Positions 45,480 through 56,988 of a stretch of DNA of 64,000 nucleotides are shown one piece after another. Location: the NCBI RefSeq assembly GCF_003583935.1, contig NZ_QYRN01000008.1, positions 124,001 to 188,000 of the forward strand, written 5' to 3'. The notes beneath the pieces were generated by a model. It saw only the letters and a list, made by a program, of their open reading frames with translations, had not been told where the DNA came from and searched no databases. Origin of the DNA: Aureimonas flava. GTDB taxonomy: Bacteria; Pseudomonadota; Alphaproteobacteria; Rhizobiales; Rhizobiaceae. The position numbers and the translations under genes are program-made. The stretch's first letter is position 1. The number at the start of each line of letters is the position of its first letter.

Positions 45480-45745
45480 GCGCCGCCCTGGCGCCCGTCC
45501 GGCAGGCGCAGGCATCCGCCGGTCGGCGCGCCGCCCATGGCGAAGGTGAAGCGGGACGAGGAGACCGATCCGGTGGTCATCGTGTCGATCCCCTCCGAAC
45601 CGTTGGCCGCCACGAGGCGGTCGGAGCCGCGCGGCGCGATCCCGAAGGCGATAGCGCCGGCGAGCGGGGCCACCAGTAGCGCGGCGCGCAGCAGGGCACC
45701 GGCGACGCCGGCGCGGCGAGGCGATCGAGTGGGCTTCTTCCGCAT
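45473..45745 (-). CDS. Hypothetical exported or anchored protein upstream of the pilin
   Basis: I do not recognise this 90-residue protein. It has a basic start, a hydrophobic helix (VAGALLRAALLVAPLAGAIA), then SDRLVAANGSEGIDTMTTGS and a tail ending RLPDGRQGGAC with two cysteines. The helix suggests membrane anchoring or export. It overlaps flp by seven bases, so the two are probably one transcript. The start at 45745 is an ATG; an open frame continues to 45778. Palindromes lie just upstream. Confidence 0.5.
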   Translation of the reverse strand: MRKKPTRSPRRAGVAGALLRAALLVAPLAGAIAFGIAPRGSDRLVAANGSEGIDTMTTGSVSSSRFTFAMGGAPTGGCLRLPDGRQGGAC

Positions 45746-45817
45746 GCGATCCGGCTCCGATCCCGTCCGGCGCCGCACGCAGCCGGACCGCCGGAATGAT
45801 GAGCGGGGCGGGTAAAG

Positions 45818-45840
45818 GTCGCTTTAAGCGACATGCTTAA
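45818..45840. promoter_or_regulatory. Overlapping palindromes upstream of the pilin pair
   Basis: GTCGCTTTAAGCGAC (45818-45832) is a perfect inverted repeat, and TTAAGC-GACAT-GCTTAA (45824-45840) overlaps it. Two TTAA half-sites are nine bases apart, not the seven of a standard CtrA site. A regulator site is likely in form. Confidence 0.5.
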
Positions 45841-45864
45841 TGCGGGCGGGCTCCCCGCCCCGGC

Positions 45865-46272
45865 TCACAGGAGATCGGTCAGGAAGGGGATCAGCGGCAG
45901 GTCGGCCGGCGGCATCGGATGGTCGCGCAGCGCCCCCGCCCGCACCCATTTCAGCGCCTGCCCCTCCATCGAGCGGGGAATGCCCTCGTAGCGCCGGCAC
46001 ACGTAGAGCGGCATCAGGAGGTGGAAGTCGTCGTAGCCGTGGCTGGCGAAGGCGAGCGGGGCGAGACAGTCGGCCTTGGTCTCGACGCCGATCTCCTCGC
46101 GCAGTTCGCGGATCAGCGTCTCCTCCGGCGTCTCGCCGGCCTCCACCTTGCCGCCGGGAAACTCCCAGAGGCCGGCCAGCGACTTGCCGGGCGGGCGCTG
46201 GGTCAGGAGGATGCGGTCGTCGGCGTCGAGCAGCGCGCAGGCGGCGACGAGGAGAAGGCGGGGCGTCGGCAT
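45865..46272 (-). CDS. mutT: (d)NTP pyrophosphohydrolase MutT
   Basis: The 135-residue Nudix enzyme has the full box GGKVEAGETPEETLIRELRE followed by EIGV. MutT removes 8-oxo-dGTP from the nucleotide pool. QRPPGKSLAGLWEFPGGKVE matches the MutT subgroup. It lies 22 bases after the GNAT gene in the row argJ-GNAT-mutT, a conserved rhizobial arrangement. Confidence 0.92.
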   Translation of the reverse strand: MPTPRLLLVAACALLDADDRILLTQRPPGKSLAGLWEFPGGKVEAGETPEETLIRELREEIGVETKADCLAPLAFASHGYDDFHLLMPLYVCRRYEGIPRSMEGQALKWVRAGALRDHPMPPADLPLIPFLTDLL

Positions 46273-46294
46273 GGGAACGGCTCCGGCGGGCGGG

Positions 46295-47059
46295 TCAGGC
46301 GGCGACGCCCGGCGGGGCGCGATAGACGTAGCGGTAGGCTTCGGCGAAGCCGAGGCGCGCGTACAGCGCGCGCCCGGCCCGGTTGTCGGCCTCGACCTGC
46401 AGCCAGCCGGTGCGCGCGCCCTTGTGCGCCGTATGGCGCAGCGCGGTCGCCACGAGGTCGATGCCGATGCCCCGGCGGCGGGCGGACGGGTGCACCGCCA
46501 CGTCGAGGATGCCGGCGAGGTCGTTGTCGGAGATGGCGAGCGCCACGGCGATCGGCGTCCCATCCTCGCTCTCGCGCACGAAGTAGGCCGCCGGCGGGCG
46601 GATCGAGCCGAGCACCGCCTCCAGCCCCTCGCGCAGGGAGGCCGGCCGGTGGTGCACGGCGAGCGAGGCCTCGAGGTAGCGGCGGGCGTCCTGCAGCGGG
46701 ATGCGGTCGATCGCGTCCGCGAGGTCGAGCGTGGCGAGGTCCGCCGTGTAGACGATGGACTCGCCGAAGCTCGACCAGCCGGCCTCGTCCAGGTGGCGCA
46801 CAAGGGCCGGCGGGGCCAGCGGCGACTGGCGGAACAGGAGCGGCCGGCCGGCGGCGGCGAAGCGCCGGCCCGCCCGCTCGATCCGCGCCTCGATGGCGAC
46901 GTCGTCGGCCGGGTCGAGCGGATTGACCGAGTTCAGCCGCTTGGCCGGAAAGCTCGTCGTCAGGCGCACCGCCCAGGTGCCGTCGTAGTAGGTCGAGCTC
47001 GCCGGCCAGGCCCGGAAGCCCGCCGCCTCCAGCCGACGCACCACGGTCAGCCGCGGCAC
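46295..47059 (-). CDS. GNAT-family N-acetyltransferase
   Basis: The 254-residue protein has a C-terminal GNAT domain with acetyl-CoA site VHPSARRRGIGIDLVATALR and ARTGWLQVEADNRAGRALYA, followed by GFAEAYRYVYRAP. The N-terminal half (RLEAAGFRAWPASSTYYDGT) is also GNAT-like but degenerate. I chose the GTG at 47059 because GGAG lies eight bases upstream; an ATG at 47083 would overlap argJ by 20 bases. Substrate unknown. The neighbour argJ suggests an amino-acid link, as inference only. Confidence 0.88.
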   Translation of the reverse strand: MPRLTVVRRLEAAGFRAWPASSTYYDGTWAVRLTTSFPAKRLNSVNPLDPADDVAIEARIERAGRRFAAAGRPLLFRQSPLAPPALVRHLDEAGWSSFGESIVYTADLATLDLADAIDRIPLQDARRYLEASLAVHHRPASLREGLEAVLGSIRPPAAYFVRESEDGTPIAVALAISDNDLAGILDVAVHPSARRRGIGIDLVATALRHTAHKGARTGWLQVEADNRAGRALYARLGFAEAYRYVYRAPPGVAA

Positions 47060-47063
47060 GCGG

Positions 47064-48296
47064 TCAGCTCCGGTAGTCGCCATTGATCGCGACGTATTCC
47101 TTGGTGAGGTCGCAGGTGTAGACCGTCCAGCGTCCGGTCCCCATGCCGAGCTCGACGCGGATCGCGATCTCGTCCCGCTTCATCGCGGCCGACGCCTCCG
47201 CCTCGCTGTAGGCGGGGTCGCGCTCGCCGTCCACGGCCACGCGCACGTCGCCGAACGAGATCGCCAGACGGTCGCGCTCGGCCGGCTCGCCCGCCTTGCC
47301 CACCGCCATCACGACGCGGCCCCAGTTGGCGTCCTCGCCCGCCACCGCGGTCTTGACCAGCGGCGAATTGGCGATCGACAGCGCGACGCGCTTGGCGGAC
47401 CGGTCGTCCACCGCGCCCTCCACGGTGACCACGATCTCCTTGCGCGCGCCCTCGCCGTCGCGCGCCACCTGGCGGGCGAGATCGAGCAGCACGGCGCCCA
47501 GCGCCTCGCGGAAGGGCGCCAGGCGGGCGTCGCCCGTCTCCGTGACCGGCGCGTTGCCGGCGGCGCCCGTGGCGAACAGGAGCAGCGTGTCGGAGGTCGA
47601 GGTGTCGCTGTCCACCGTGACCGAGTTGAAGGTCGGCCCGACGGCCTCCGCCAGGAGCGCCTGGAGCACCGCCGGCTCGATCGCCGCGTCGGTGGCGAGG
47701 AAGGACAGCATGGTCGCCATGTCGGGGGCGATCATGCCGGCGCCCTTGGCGATGCCGTTGAGGCGCACCTCGGTCTCGCCGAGGCGCACCGAGCGCGTTG
47801 CGACCTTGGCATAGGTGTCCGTGGTCATGATGGCGTCGGCCGCCTCGCGCCAGCGCCCGCCCTCGCCCTGCGCGAAGAGGCCCGCCAGGAGCGGGGTGAT
47901 CCGGGCCGCGTCCAGCGGCTCGCCGATCACGCCGGTGGAGGCGAGGAACACCTCCGAAGGCGCGCAGCCGACGGCCTCGGCGGCGGCGGCGGCGGTGGTC
48001 TGCGTGGCGGCGAGCCCCTTGCGGCCGGTGAAGGCGTTGGCGTTGCCCGAGTTCACCACCAGGGCGCGGGCGCGCCCGCCCGGCAACGACGCCCGGCAAT
48101 GGTCCACCGGCGCGGACGGGCATTTCGACGTGGTCAGCACGCCGGCGACCGCGGTGCCCGGCGCGAAGGTCATCGTGAGGACGTCGGTGCGGCCCTTGTA
48201 CTTGATGCCTGCAGCGCCCGTCGCGATCGAGACGCCCGCCACCGGCGGCATCTCGGGGTGGGAGCGGGGGGCGAGCGGGGAGACGGGATGGGACAT
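47064..48296 (-). CDS. argJ: Bifunctional glutamate N-acetyltransferase / amino-acid acetyltransferase
   Basis: ArgJ recycles the acetyl group from N-acetylornithine to glutamate in arginine synthesis. The 410-residue precursor cleaves itself before a threonine in [17 protein letters not shown], which becomes the nucleophile of the beta chain. Other landmarks are [11 protein letters not shown]-like [37 protein letters not shown] and [19 protein letters not shown]. The ATG at 48296 gives [14 protein letters not shown]. It heads the argJ-GNAT-mutT row. Confidence 0.97.
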   Translation of the reverse strand: MSHPVSPLAPRSHPEMPPVAGVSIATGAAGIKYKGRTDVLTMTFAPGTAVAGVLTTSKCPSAPVDHCRASLPGGRARALVVNSGNANAFTGRKGLAATQTTAAAAAEAVGCAPSEVFLASTGVIGEPLDAARITPLLAGLFAQGEGGRWREAADAIMTTDTYAKVATRSVRLGETEVRLNGIAKGAGMIAPDMATMLSFLATDAAIEPAVLQALLAEAVGPTFNSVTVDSDTSTSDTLLLFATGAAGNAPVTETGDARLAPFREALGAVLLDLARQVARDGEGARKEIVVTVEGAVDDRSAKRVALSIANSPLVKTAVAGEDANWGRVVMAVGKAGEPAERDRLAISFGDVRVAVDGERDPAYSEAEASAAMKRDEIAIRVELGMGTGRWTVYTCDLTKEYVAINGDYRS

Positions 48297-48410
48297 GGCG
48301 CGGCCCTCGACGACGGATGTTCGGGTTCGGCTCCCCTGTGCCCCAGGGGACGGTGCGGCGGCAAGCGCGAATTGGCGCGCAGTGGGCGTCCCGGAAGCGC
48401 GGCGCCCAAG

Positions 48411-48443
48411 CAAAAGGGGCGCCGGATCGGCTCCGGCGCCCCT
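48411..48443 (-). terminator. Terminator after the parvulin gene
   Basis: An 11-base stem (AGGGGCGCCGG with its complement, seven-base loop) is followed by TTTTG on the minus strand, 24 bases after the parvulin stop. Confidence 0.8.
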
Positions 48444-48466
48444 CGTCGCGTGGTTCGGCCCGTGGC

Positions 48467-49465
48467 CTACTGGGCGGTGGCCGGCTGGCCCTCGGCCGGC
48501 ACCGGGGCGGCCTCGCCCTCGGCCTCGTCGGCCACCGCCTCGGGATCCTCGCCGCCGCCCGACATCGCCTTTTCCATGGTCTCGACCTGCGCCTTCAGCG
48601 CGGGGTCCTCGTAGGTCACGCCCTCCTCGGCGCGCGCGGCCTGGACCAGATCGACGTACTTCTCGCGCATCACCACCTGGCGCACCTGGTCGGCGACCTG
48701 CTCGAAGGCGGGCGGCTGCTGCGGGCGCTTCTCCAGCACCTTGATGACGTGCCAGCCGAACTGCGTCTGCACCGGTTCCTTCGTGTAGGTGCCGGGCTCC
48801 AGCGCATAGGCGGCGGTCTCGAAGGCCGGCACCATCTGGCCGGGACCGAAGAAGCCGAGGTCGCCCCCCTGCGGCCCGGTCGGGCCGGTGCTCTTCTCGG
48901 CGGCCAGCGCGTCGAAGTCCTTGCCGGCGTCGAGCTCCTTGACGACCGCCTCGGCCTCTTCCTTCGTGGGCACGAGGATGTGCTTGGCGTGCACCTCCTC
49001 GACCGGCTTCATGGCCGCGACCTCCTGGTCGTAGCGGGCGCGCACCTCGGCGTCGGTGATCGCCGCGATGCCGTGCTTCTCGAAATAGGCGTTGTGCAGG
49101 GCGCGCTCGCGCAGGAACGCGATGCGGCGCGCCGTCTCGGGGTCGTCGGCGAGCTTCTCGGCCTCGCCCTTGGCGGCCAGCGCGCGGATGTCGATCAGCG
49201 CGGCGAGCGTGGCCAGGCGCCGCTGGTCGGGCGGAAGCTGGGCGAACTGCGAGCCGAGATCGGCGCCCGCGGCCTCGAGGTCGGCCTGCGTGATCTTGGC
49301 GTCGCCCACCGTGACCAGAACCGTGTCGGGCGCGACGGGGGCGGGTGCCGCCGGCGCCGCGGCAGGTGCGGCAGGCGCCGCGGCGTCCTGGGCATGGGCG
49401 CTCGCGGCGAGCGCGGCCAGGATCAGGCCGGAGGCGGCGAGCCGCGTGCGGAGCGAAGTGAGCAT
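48467..49465 (-). CDS. Periplasmic parvulin-type peptidyl-prolyl isomerase
   Basis: The 332-residue protein has a signal peptide ([17 protein letters not shown]), an Ala/Pro-rich stretch and a SurA/PrsA-like N domain. The parvulin domain follows from about residue 160: [40 protein letters not shown] and [14 protein letters not shown]. The C-terminal 60 residues are acidic and Gly/Pro/Ala-rich. It should help fold exported proteins. It lies upstream of argJ and is divergent from secA, a pairing that fits export. Confidence 0.92.
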   Translation of the reverse strand: MLTSLRTRLAASGLILAALAASAHAQDAAAPAAPAAAPAAPAPVAPDTVLVTVGDAKITQADLEAAGADLGSQFAQLPPDQRRLATLAALIDIRALAAKGEAEKLADDPETARRIAFLRERALHNAYFEKHGIAAITDAEVRARYDQEVAAMKPVEEVHAKHILVPTKEEAEAVVKELDAGKDFDALAAEKSTGPTGPQGGDLGFFGPGQMVPAFETAAYALEPGTYTKEPVQTQFGWHVIKVLEKRPQQPPAFEQVADQVRQVVMREKYVDLVQAARAEEGVTYEDPALKAQVETMEKAMSGGGEDPEAVADEAEGEAAPVPAEGQPATAQ

Positions 49466-49556
49466 GAAGCGGAAGCCTTCCCGTCAACGACAAAACAAGG
49501 GCGGTGCGCCGGTCCGATCCGGCCGGCGGGCGGGTGCGCGTCTGCCGCTCCCGCGC

Positions 49557-49586
49557 ACCGCAAAGAGCCGACTTTGCGGTGTTTTG
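49557..49586 (+). terminator. Terminator-like hairpin upstream of secA
   Basis: A perfect nine-base stem (ACCGCAAAG with its complement, six-base loop) is followed by GTTTTG on the plus strand. No plus-strand gene precedes it nearby. Confidence 0.5.
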
Positions 49587-49615
49587 AGGGCCGAAACCCC
49601 GCGCGGGGCGCGGCG

Positions 49616-49644
49616 TTGACTTCCTCCGGGGGCCCTCTTATCTC
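49616..49644 (+). promoter_or_regulatory. Sigma-70-type promoter of secA
   Basis: TTGACT and TATCTC are separated by exactly 17 bases, close to the consensus -35 and -10 boxes. They lie about 130 bases upstream of the secA ATG. Confidence 0.7.
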
Positions 49645-49773
49645 TCCAGCGTTCTGAAAGTCCAGCCGCCGCGTCCCGGAGCGCGGGCTCGCGGATCGGC
49701 GACGATCCCCGGCGGCGGACCCGCGAGGCGCACCGCGCCCGCGACAATCTCGTTCCCTGAAAGGACGTTTCGG

Positions 49774-52506
<2,733 letters not shown>

Positions 52507-52538
52507 CGGCACTCCCACCCCGAAAAGGGGCGCCCTAA

Positions 52539-52577
52539 CGCGAGAAGGCCGGCCCTCGGGCCGGCCTTCTCGCGTTT
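52539..52577. terminator. Terminator between secA and the L,D-transpeptidase gene
   Basis: A perfect 16-base stem (CGCGAGAAGGCCGGCC with its complement, CTCG loop) is followed by TTT on the plus strand. It lies 33 bases after the secA stop and may act for the convergent gene too. Confidence 0.85.
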
Positions 52578-52624
52578 CGTATGGGAGACGATCCCGCGCG
52601 CGGCCCCGCTGCCGGGGCCCGCGT

Positions 52625-53662
52625 TCAGGGCTCGCGCGCGGTCTCGGCGGCCGGCTTCTTCTGGATCAGGGTGCGGAACATGGACGAGCGCGCCGTCTGG
52701 AGCGGCTTGCCGTCGCGGTCGTAGCCCTCGCGCCGGTGCTGCTCGGCCGCGTAGGCCTCGGCCGAGATCGGCGATCCGGTCTTGTAGGTCGAGGCGACCG
52801 GCACGACGAACTCGTCCGGCGTCATGGTGGAGGCGATCTTGCGCTGCAGCTCCTCGTCGGCCACCTGCTTGGCCATGAGGTCGGCCGGCGTCTCGATCGC
52901 CGGGCAATGGCCCTCGGCGTCGAGCGTGCGCCCGTCGCCCAGCGTCTCGTCGAACACGTAGCGCTTCTCGCAGACGGCGACCGCCACCGGCTTGTGCGTC
53001 AGGTCGAAGCGGTCGGTGCCCTGCTTCAGCATCTTCCAGAAGGCGACATGCGGCGAGTTCTGGTGGCGCGCCATGTTCTGCGGCGTCATGCGGAAGGGCA
53101 GCGCCTGGATCTGGATCGACCGCTGGCCGCCCTTGAAGGCGTGGTTGGCGAGCGAATAGAGCTCCTCCATCTGCCAGTTGTCCATGGCGTAGCAACCCGA
53201 CGAGTTGCACGAGCCGTGGATCATCAGATGCGTGCCGGAGGCCTCGTTCGCCCGGTCGTAGGCGTTGGGATAGCCCATGTCGAAGGCGAGGTGGTAGTTC
53301 GAGGTCGGGTTCAGCTGGCCGGGCGTCAGGTGGTAGAAGCCCTCGGGCGCCTGCCGGTCGCCCTCCTTGCGCTTGGGCCCGAGCTGGCCCGACCAGGCGC
53401 AGATCGGATAGGTCTTGAGCAGGGCGAAGGTGCCGTCGGTGGTCTGCTTCCAGACCTCCAGCTCCGACTCCTCCTTGTAGAGCCGCACCAGGATGGGCGA
53501 GTTCTCGCCCATGTCCTTGGCCCGGATGACCTTCACGAGGGCCGGCGGCAGCGGCGCGTTGGGGCCCACGAGATCGGCGAACACGTCGTCCTGCTGGCAT
53601 GCCGACAGCGCCATGAGACCGAGCCCCAGCAAGGCCATCGCGCCAACACGTCGTGCCGTCAT
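52625..53662 (-). CDS. L,D-transpeptidase lipoprotein (YkuD family)
   Basis: The 345-residue protein has a lipoprotein signal with lipobox LMALSAC. The YkuD catalytic site is HLMIHGSCNSSGCYAMDNWQ, with its His and Cys. Before it lies VRLYKEESELEVWKQTTDGT, the usual N-terminal strand pair. Such enzymes form 3-3 crosslinks in peptidoglycan or attach lipoproteins, which matters in polar-growing Rhizobiales. The C-terminal 120 residues include CEKRYVFDETLGDGRTLDAE. A CtrA-like sequence lies about 120 bases upstream. Confidence 0.9.
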   Translation of the reverse strand: MTARRVGAMALLGLGLMALSACQQDDVFADLVGPNAPLPPALVKVIRAKDMGENSPILVRLYKEESELEVWKQTTDGTFALLKTYPICAWSGQLGPKRKEGDRQAPEGFYHLTPGQLNPTSNYHLAFDMGYPNAYDRANEASGTHLMIHGSCNSSGCYAMDNWQMEELYSLANHAFKGGQRSIQIQALPFRMTPQNMARHQNSPHVAFWKMLKQGTDRFDLTHKPVAVAVCEKRYVFDETLGDGRTLDAEGHCPAIETPADLMAKQVADEELQRKIASTMTPDEFVVPVASTYKTGSPISAEAYAAEQHRREGYDRDGKPLQTARSSMFRTLIQKKPAAETAREP

Positions 53663-53778
53663 TGCCGACCCCCACGCTGCGGAGCGGCGGCAAGCCGCGC
53701 GCACCCTCGAACCGAACCCGAACCCCGCCGGCCGCAGGTTGCGGCTGGGGGCATCGCCCTCTTTTCGGACCGGGACGG

Positions 53779-53794
53779 TTACCGGAAGCTTAAC
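53779..53794. promoter_or_regulatory. CtrA-like sequence upstream of the L,D-transpeptidase
   Basis: TTAC-N7-TTAAC differs by one base from the full CtrA consensus TTAA-N7-TTAAC. It lies 117 bases upstream of the start at 53662, which is a plausible promoter position. Confidence 0.4.
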
Positions 53795-53913
53795 GACCGG
53801 GCGGGAAACGTCCGAAATTTCGTTCCCCCTTGGAAAGGATGCGCGAGGCGTCCTTCCGATGGCTCTTAGCGCGGATCGAAGACCGTTTGAAGGCAGGGCC
53901 CCGCCCGGCCCGC

Positions 53914-54873
53914 TCAGACCTTGAGGTCGCGGCCGATGCCCAGGAACTTCTCGCGGCGCTGGCGCTTCAGCTCCTCTCCCGGCAGCGCCGACAGCTCGAC
54001 GAGCGCCGCCTCGATCCGCGCTCCCGCCGTCTCGATCGCCGCCTCGCTGCCGCGATGGGCGCCGCCGAGGGGCTCGGACACGATCTCGTCGATCACGCCG
54101 AAGCCCTTGAGGTCCTGCGCGGTGATCTTCATCGCCTGGGCGACGTCCTTGGCGCGGCTGGAATCGCGCCACAGGATGGAGGCGCCGGCCTCCGGCGAGA
54201 TCACCGAATAGATCGCGTGCTCCATCATCAGGACGCGGTTGGCCGCGGCGAGCGCGATCGCCCCGCCCGAGCCGCCCTCGCCGATGATGAGCGAGACCAG
54301 CGGCACCGACAGGCCGAGGCAGGTCTGGGTGGAACGGGCGATGGCCTCGGCCTGGCCGCGTTCCTCCGCCCCGATGCCGGGATAGGCGCCGGCCGTGTCG
54401 ACCAGCGTCACCACGGGCAGCGCGAACCGCTCGGCCATCTCCATGACGCGCACCGCCTTGCGGTAGCCCTCGGGCCGCGCCATGCCGAAATTGTGCTTGA
54501 GGCGGGTCTGGGTGTCCGACCCCTTCTCCTGGCCGATCACCGCGACCGGCCGCCCCTTGAAGCGGCCGAAGCCGGCGATGATCGCGTGGTCCTCGGCGAA
54601 GTAGCGGTCGCCGGCCAGGGGCGTGAAGTCGGTGACCAGGGCCGCGAGGTAGTCGACGCAGTGGGGCCGGTCGGGATGACGGGCGACCTGCGTCTTCTGC
54701 CAGGGCGTCAGCTTGCGGTAGAGATCGGCCAGCGCGTCGGCGGAGCGGGTCTCCAGGCGCTGGATGTCCTCCGAAACGTCGATCCGCCCTTCCGCGTCGC
54801 CGATCTTCTTGAGTTCGATGATCTGGCTGTCGAGATCGGCGACGGGCTTTTCGAAGTCGAGATAGTTGTGCAT
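53914..54873 (-). CDS. accA: Acetyl-CoA carboxylase carboxyltransferase alpha subunit
   Basis: AccA with AccD transfers carboxyl to acetyl-CoA in fatty-acid synthesis. The 319-residue protein has the start YLDFEKPVADLDSQIIELKK, the acyl-CoA region DTAGAYPGIGAEERGQAEAI, and oxyanion glycines in IIGEGGSGGAIALAAANRV. The ATG at 54873 gives the family-typical length. It lies downstream of xerD on the same strand after a 157-base gap. Confidence 0.97.
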   Translation of the reverse strand: MHNYLDFEKPVADLDSQIIELKKIGDAEGRIDVSEDIQRLETRSADALADLYRKLTPWQKTQVARHPDRPHCVDYLAALVTDFTPLAGDRYFAEDHAIIAGFGRFKGRPVAVIGQEKGSDTQTRLKHNFGMARPEGYRKAVRVMEMAERFALPVVTLVDTAGAYPGIGAEERGQAEAIARSTQTCLGLSVPLVSLIIGEGGSGGAIALAAANRVLMMEHAIYSVISPEAGASILWRDSSRAKDVAQAMKITAQDLKGFGVIDEIVSEPLGGAHRGSEAAIETAGARIEAALVELSALPGEELKRQRREKFLGIGRDLKV

Positions 54874-55030
54874 CCAGCCGGGCCTTGCGCCGTCCTTTGG
54901 CGGTCCGGCGGCGGGTCGCTGCGCCCCCGGCCTGAACGGCCGGCTGGCTCGGCCGCGCGCCGAACCTTGGGGTTCGCGTCGGCGCGCAAACTGGCGATCC
55001 GTCACCCGAATGTCAAGAAAGGTGGGCGTT

Positions 55031-55981
55031 TCAGTCGGACGAGAGGTCCGACAGCGGATGGTGGTCGGTGACCAGACGCATCAGCCGCTCCTCCAGGACA
55101 TGGGTGTAGATCTGGGTCGTGCCGATGTCGGCATGGCCCAGAAGCTCCTGCACCACGCGCAGGTCCGCCCCGTTCTGCAGGAGGTGGCTGGCGAAGGCGT
55201 GGCGCAGGACGTGCGGCGAGACGCGCGCCGGCGCGATCCCGGCGCGCACGGCGAGACCCTTGAGGTCGCGCGCGAAGGCCTGGCGCGTCATGTGCCCGCT
55301 CTCCGAGAGTCCGGGAAACAGCCAGCTCTCGCCGGCGCCCGGCAGGTCCCGCAGCGAGGCGGCGAAGGCCTCCATGGCGTCGCGCGCCCGCTCGCCGATC
55401 GGCACCATGCGCTCCTTGTTGCCCTTGCCCCGCACCACGATCAGGCTGCCGCGCGAGCGCAGCACCGCGCGCGGCAGGGCGACGAGCTCCGACACGCGCA
55501 GGCCCGTGGCGTAGAGGATCTCGACCAGCGCGTGCATCCGGCGTGCGCGCGCCAGCGCGGCGCCGCGCAGTTCCGGGTCGCCCGCCGCCGCCTCGGCCTC
55601 GCCGATCAGCCGGTCCACCTCGGTTTCGGACAGGATCTTGGGGATCGCCCGTTCCTTGCGCGAGCCCTCGATCGGCGAGGTCGGATCGTCCGGCCGGCGC
55701 CCCTCGGCGTAGAGGAACTTGAAGAACTGGCGCAGCGACGACAGGCGGCGCTGGCGCGACGAGGCGGCGAAGCCCTGGGCGTCGAGCCCCGCCATATAGG
55801 CGCGCACGGCCTCGGTGGTCACCTCCCACAGGGGCGTGCCGGCGGCGCGCAGCGCGGCGCGCGCGTGCTCGAGGTCGCGGCGATAGGCGGCGAGCGTGTT
55901 CTCGGAGGCGCCGCGCTCCACCGCCATCATCTCCAGGAAGGCATCGACATGCGCCCCGTCGCGGCCGGGCGCCACCGTCAC
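55031..55981 (-). CDS. xerD: Tyrosine recombinase XerD
   Basis: XerD with XerC resolves chromosome dimers at dif. The 316-residue protein has the core-binding domain ([20 protein letters not shown]) and the catalytic residues: Arg in [13 protein letters not shown], Lys in [13 protein letters not shown], His and Arg in [14 protein letters not shown], His in [13 protein letters not shown] and the nucleophile Tyr in QIYTHV. The GTG start overlaps the stop of the small upstream gene as GTGA. It is housekeeping, not an integrase of a mobile element. Confidence 0.94.
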   Translation of the reverse strand: MTVAPGRDGAHVDAFLEMMAVERGASENTLAAYRRDLEHARAALRAAGTPLWEVTTEAVRAYMAGLDAQGFAASSRQRRLSSLRQFFKFLYAEGRRPDDPTSPIEGSRKERAIPKILSETEVDRLIGEAEAAAGDPELRGAALARARRMHALVEILYATGLRVSELVALPRAVLRSRGSLIVVRGKGNKERMVPIGERARDAMEAFAASLRDLPGAGESWLFPGLSESGHMTRQAFARDLKGLAVRAGIAPARVSPHVLRHAFASHLLQNGADLRVVQELLGHADIGTTQIYTHVLEERLMRLVTDHHPLSDLSSD

Positions 55982-56160
55982 GGCGCGACCCCGGTCTGCG
56001 TGTTGGGTGCCACCGGGGCGGGCTGGAGGGCGGGGATCGGCACCTTCACCACGACCGGCACGGGCTCGGGCTCCACGAAGGCCACCAGCGCCGCCATCGC
56101 CGCGTAGACCGCGCCGACGACGAGCGCGAGAAGGGTCAGGAGGCGCGTCAGGGTGGGCAT
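55978..56160 (-). CDS. Small membrane protein of 60 residues upstream of xerD
   Basis: The protein has one hydrophobic helix ([20 protein letters not shown] and on) followed by a Pro/Val-rich periplasmic tail ([20 protein letters not shown]). Its stop overlaps the xerD GTG by four bases, so the two are translationally coupled. Similar small proteins lie beside aroK or xerD in rhizobia, as far as I recall, but no function is known to me. Confidence 0.75.
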   Translation of the reverse strand: MPTLTRLLTLLALVVGAVYAAMAALVAFVEPEPVPVVVKVPIPALQPAPVAPNTQTGVAP

Positions 56161-56403
56161 CGGGCGGCACGGCTTTCGATCGGGAGCGGGGTGGATGTCG
56201 CGGACACTAGAGACAGTCCGGCGCGAGGGACAGTGCCCCGGCGCCCCAGTGCCGGGCGAACAAGGCGGGGCCATGGCGCCGCGCGCACGAACCCGCCCGC
56301 CCCGGCGCCGTCCCCCGCCCCGCGCCGCGGTTCGCTTGACGGCCCTGGGCTTTTCTGGTCTCACGCAGGGCCGATCCAGCCCGTTTCCTGACCGCCTGAG
56401 CCG

Positions 56404-56988
56404 ATGATCGAGACCGCCGGGGCTCTGCCCGTCACCCCACCGCCCGCCCCGCGCGCCGTTCGACGGCCCGTGGTGCTCGTCGGGCTGATGGGCGCGGGCA
56501 AGACCACGGTCGGGCGCAAGCTCGCGCAGATGCTGGACCTGCCCTTCGTGGACACCGACCACGAGATCGAGGACGCCTCGCGCATGACGATCGCGGACCT
56601 CTTCGCGACCTATGGCGAGGCCGAGTTCCGGGCGCTGGAGGCACGGGTGGTGGCGCGCCTCCTGGACGACGGGCCGCGCGTGATCGCGACCGGCGGCGGC
56701 GCCTACATGAACGAGGGCACGCGCCGGCTCCTGGCGGAACGGTCGATCACGGTCTGGCTCAACGCCGAGCTGGACGTCCTGATGGAGCGCGTCGCCAAGC
56801 GGCCGACGCGTCCGCTGCTCCAGACCTCCGACCCGCGTGCCACGCTCAAGGCGCTGATGGACCAGCGCTATCCGGTCTACGCGCAGGCCGACCTCCAGGT
56901 CCAGACGCGCAACGTCAAGCGTGAGGCGGTGGCGCGCGAGATCCTGGACCTCCTGCAGCGCCACCCCCTGTTCAAGGCCGGCGCATGA
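56404..56988 (+). CDS. aroK: Shikimate kinase
   Basis: AroK phosphorylates shikimate on the way to chorismate. The 194-residue protein has the P-loop [20 protein letters not shown], the [20 protein letters not shown] shikimate-binding motif and the [14 protein letters not shown] glycine motif. The ATG at 56404 adds about 20 residues before the core, as in relatives. Its stop overlaps aroB by four bases (ATGA), so the pair is coupled. Confidence 0.97.
   Translation: MIETAGALPVTPPPAPRAVRRPVVLVGLMGAGKTTVGRKLAQMLDLPFVDTDHEIEDASRMTIADLFATYGEAEFRALEARVVARLLDDGPRVIATGGGAYMNEGTRRLLAERSITVWLNAELDVLMERVAKRPTRPLLQTSDPRATLKALMDQRYPVYAQADLQVQTRNVKREAVAREILDLLQRHPLFKAGA

Larger units (their letters stand above)
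49466..49773. other. 308-base divergent gap between the parvulin gene and secA
   Basis: The gap contains the secA promoter at 49616-49644 and a terminator-like hairpin at 49557-49586. No gene is recognisable in it. The parvulin promoter should also be here, on the minus strand. Confidence 0.6.

Noticed and set aside
45824-45840. A standard CtrA site before the pilin pair.
   Set aside because: The TTAA half-sites are nine bases apart, not seven. I list the element as palindromes instead.
55031-55981. The tyrosine recombinase as an integrase of a mobile element.
   Set aside because: All motifs, length and the housekeeping neighbours fit XerD; there are no flanking repeats or cargo genes.
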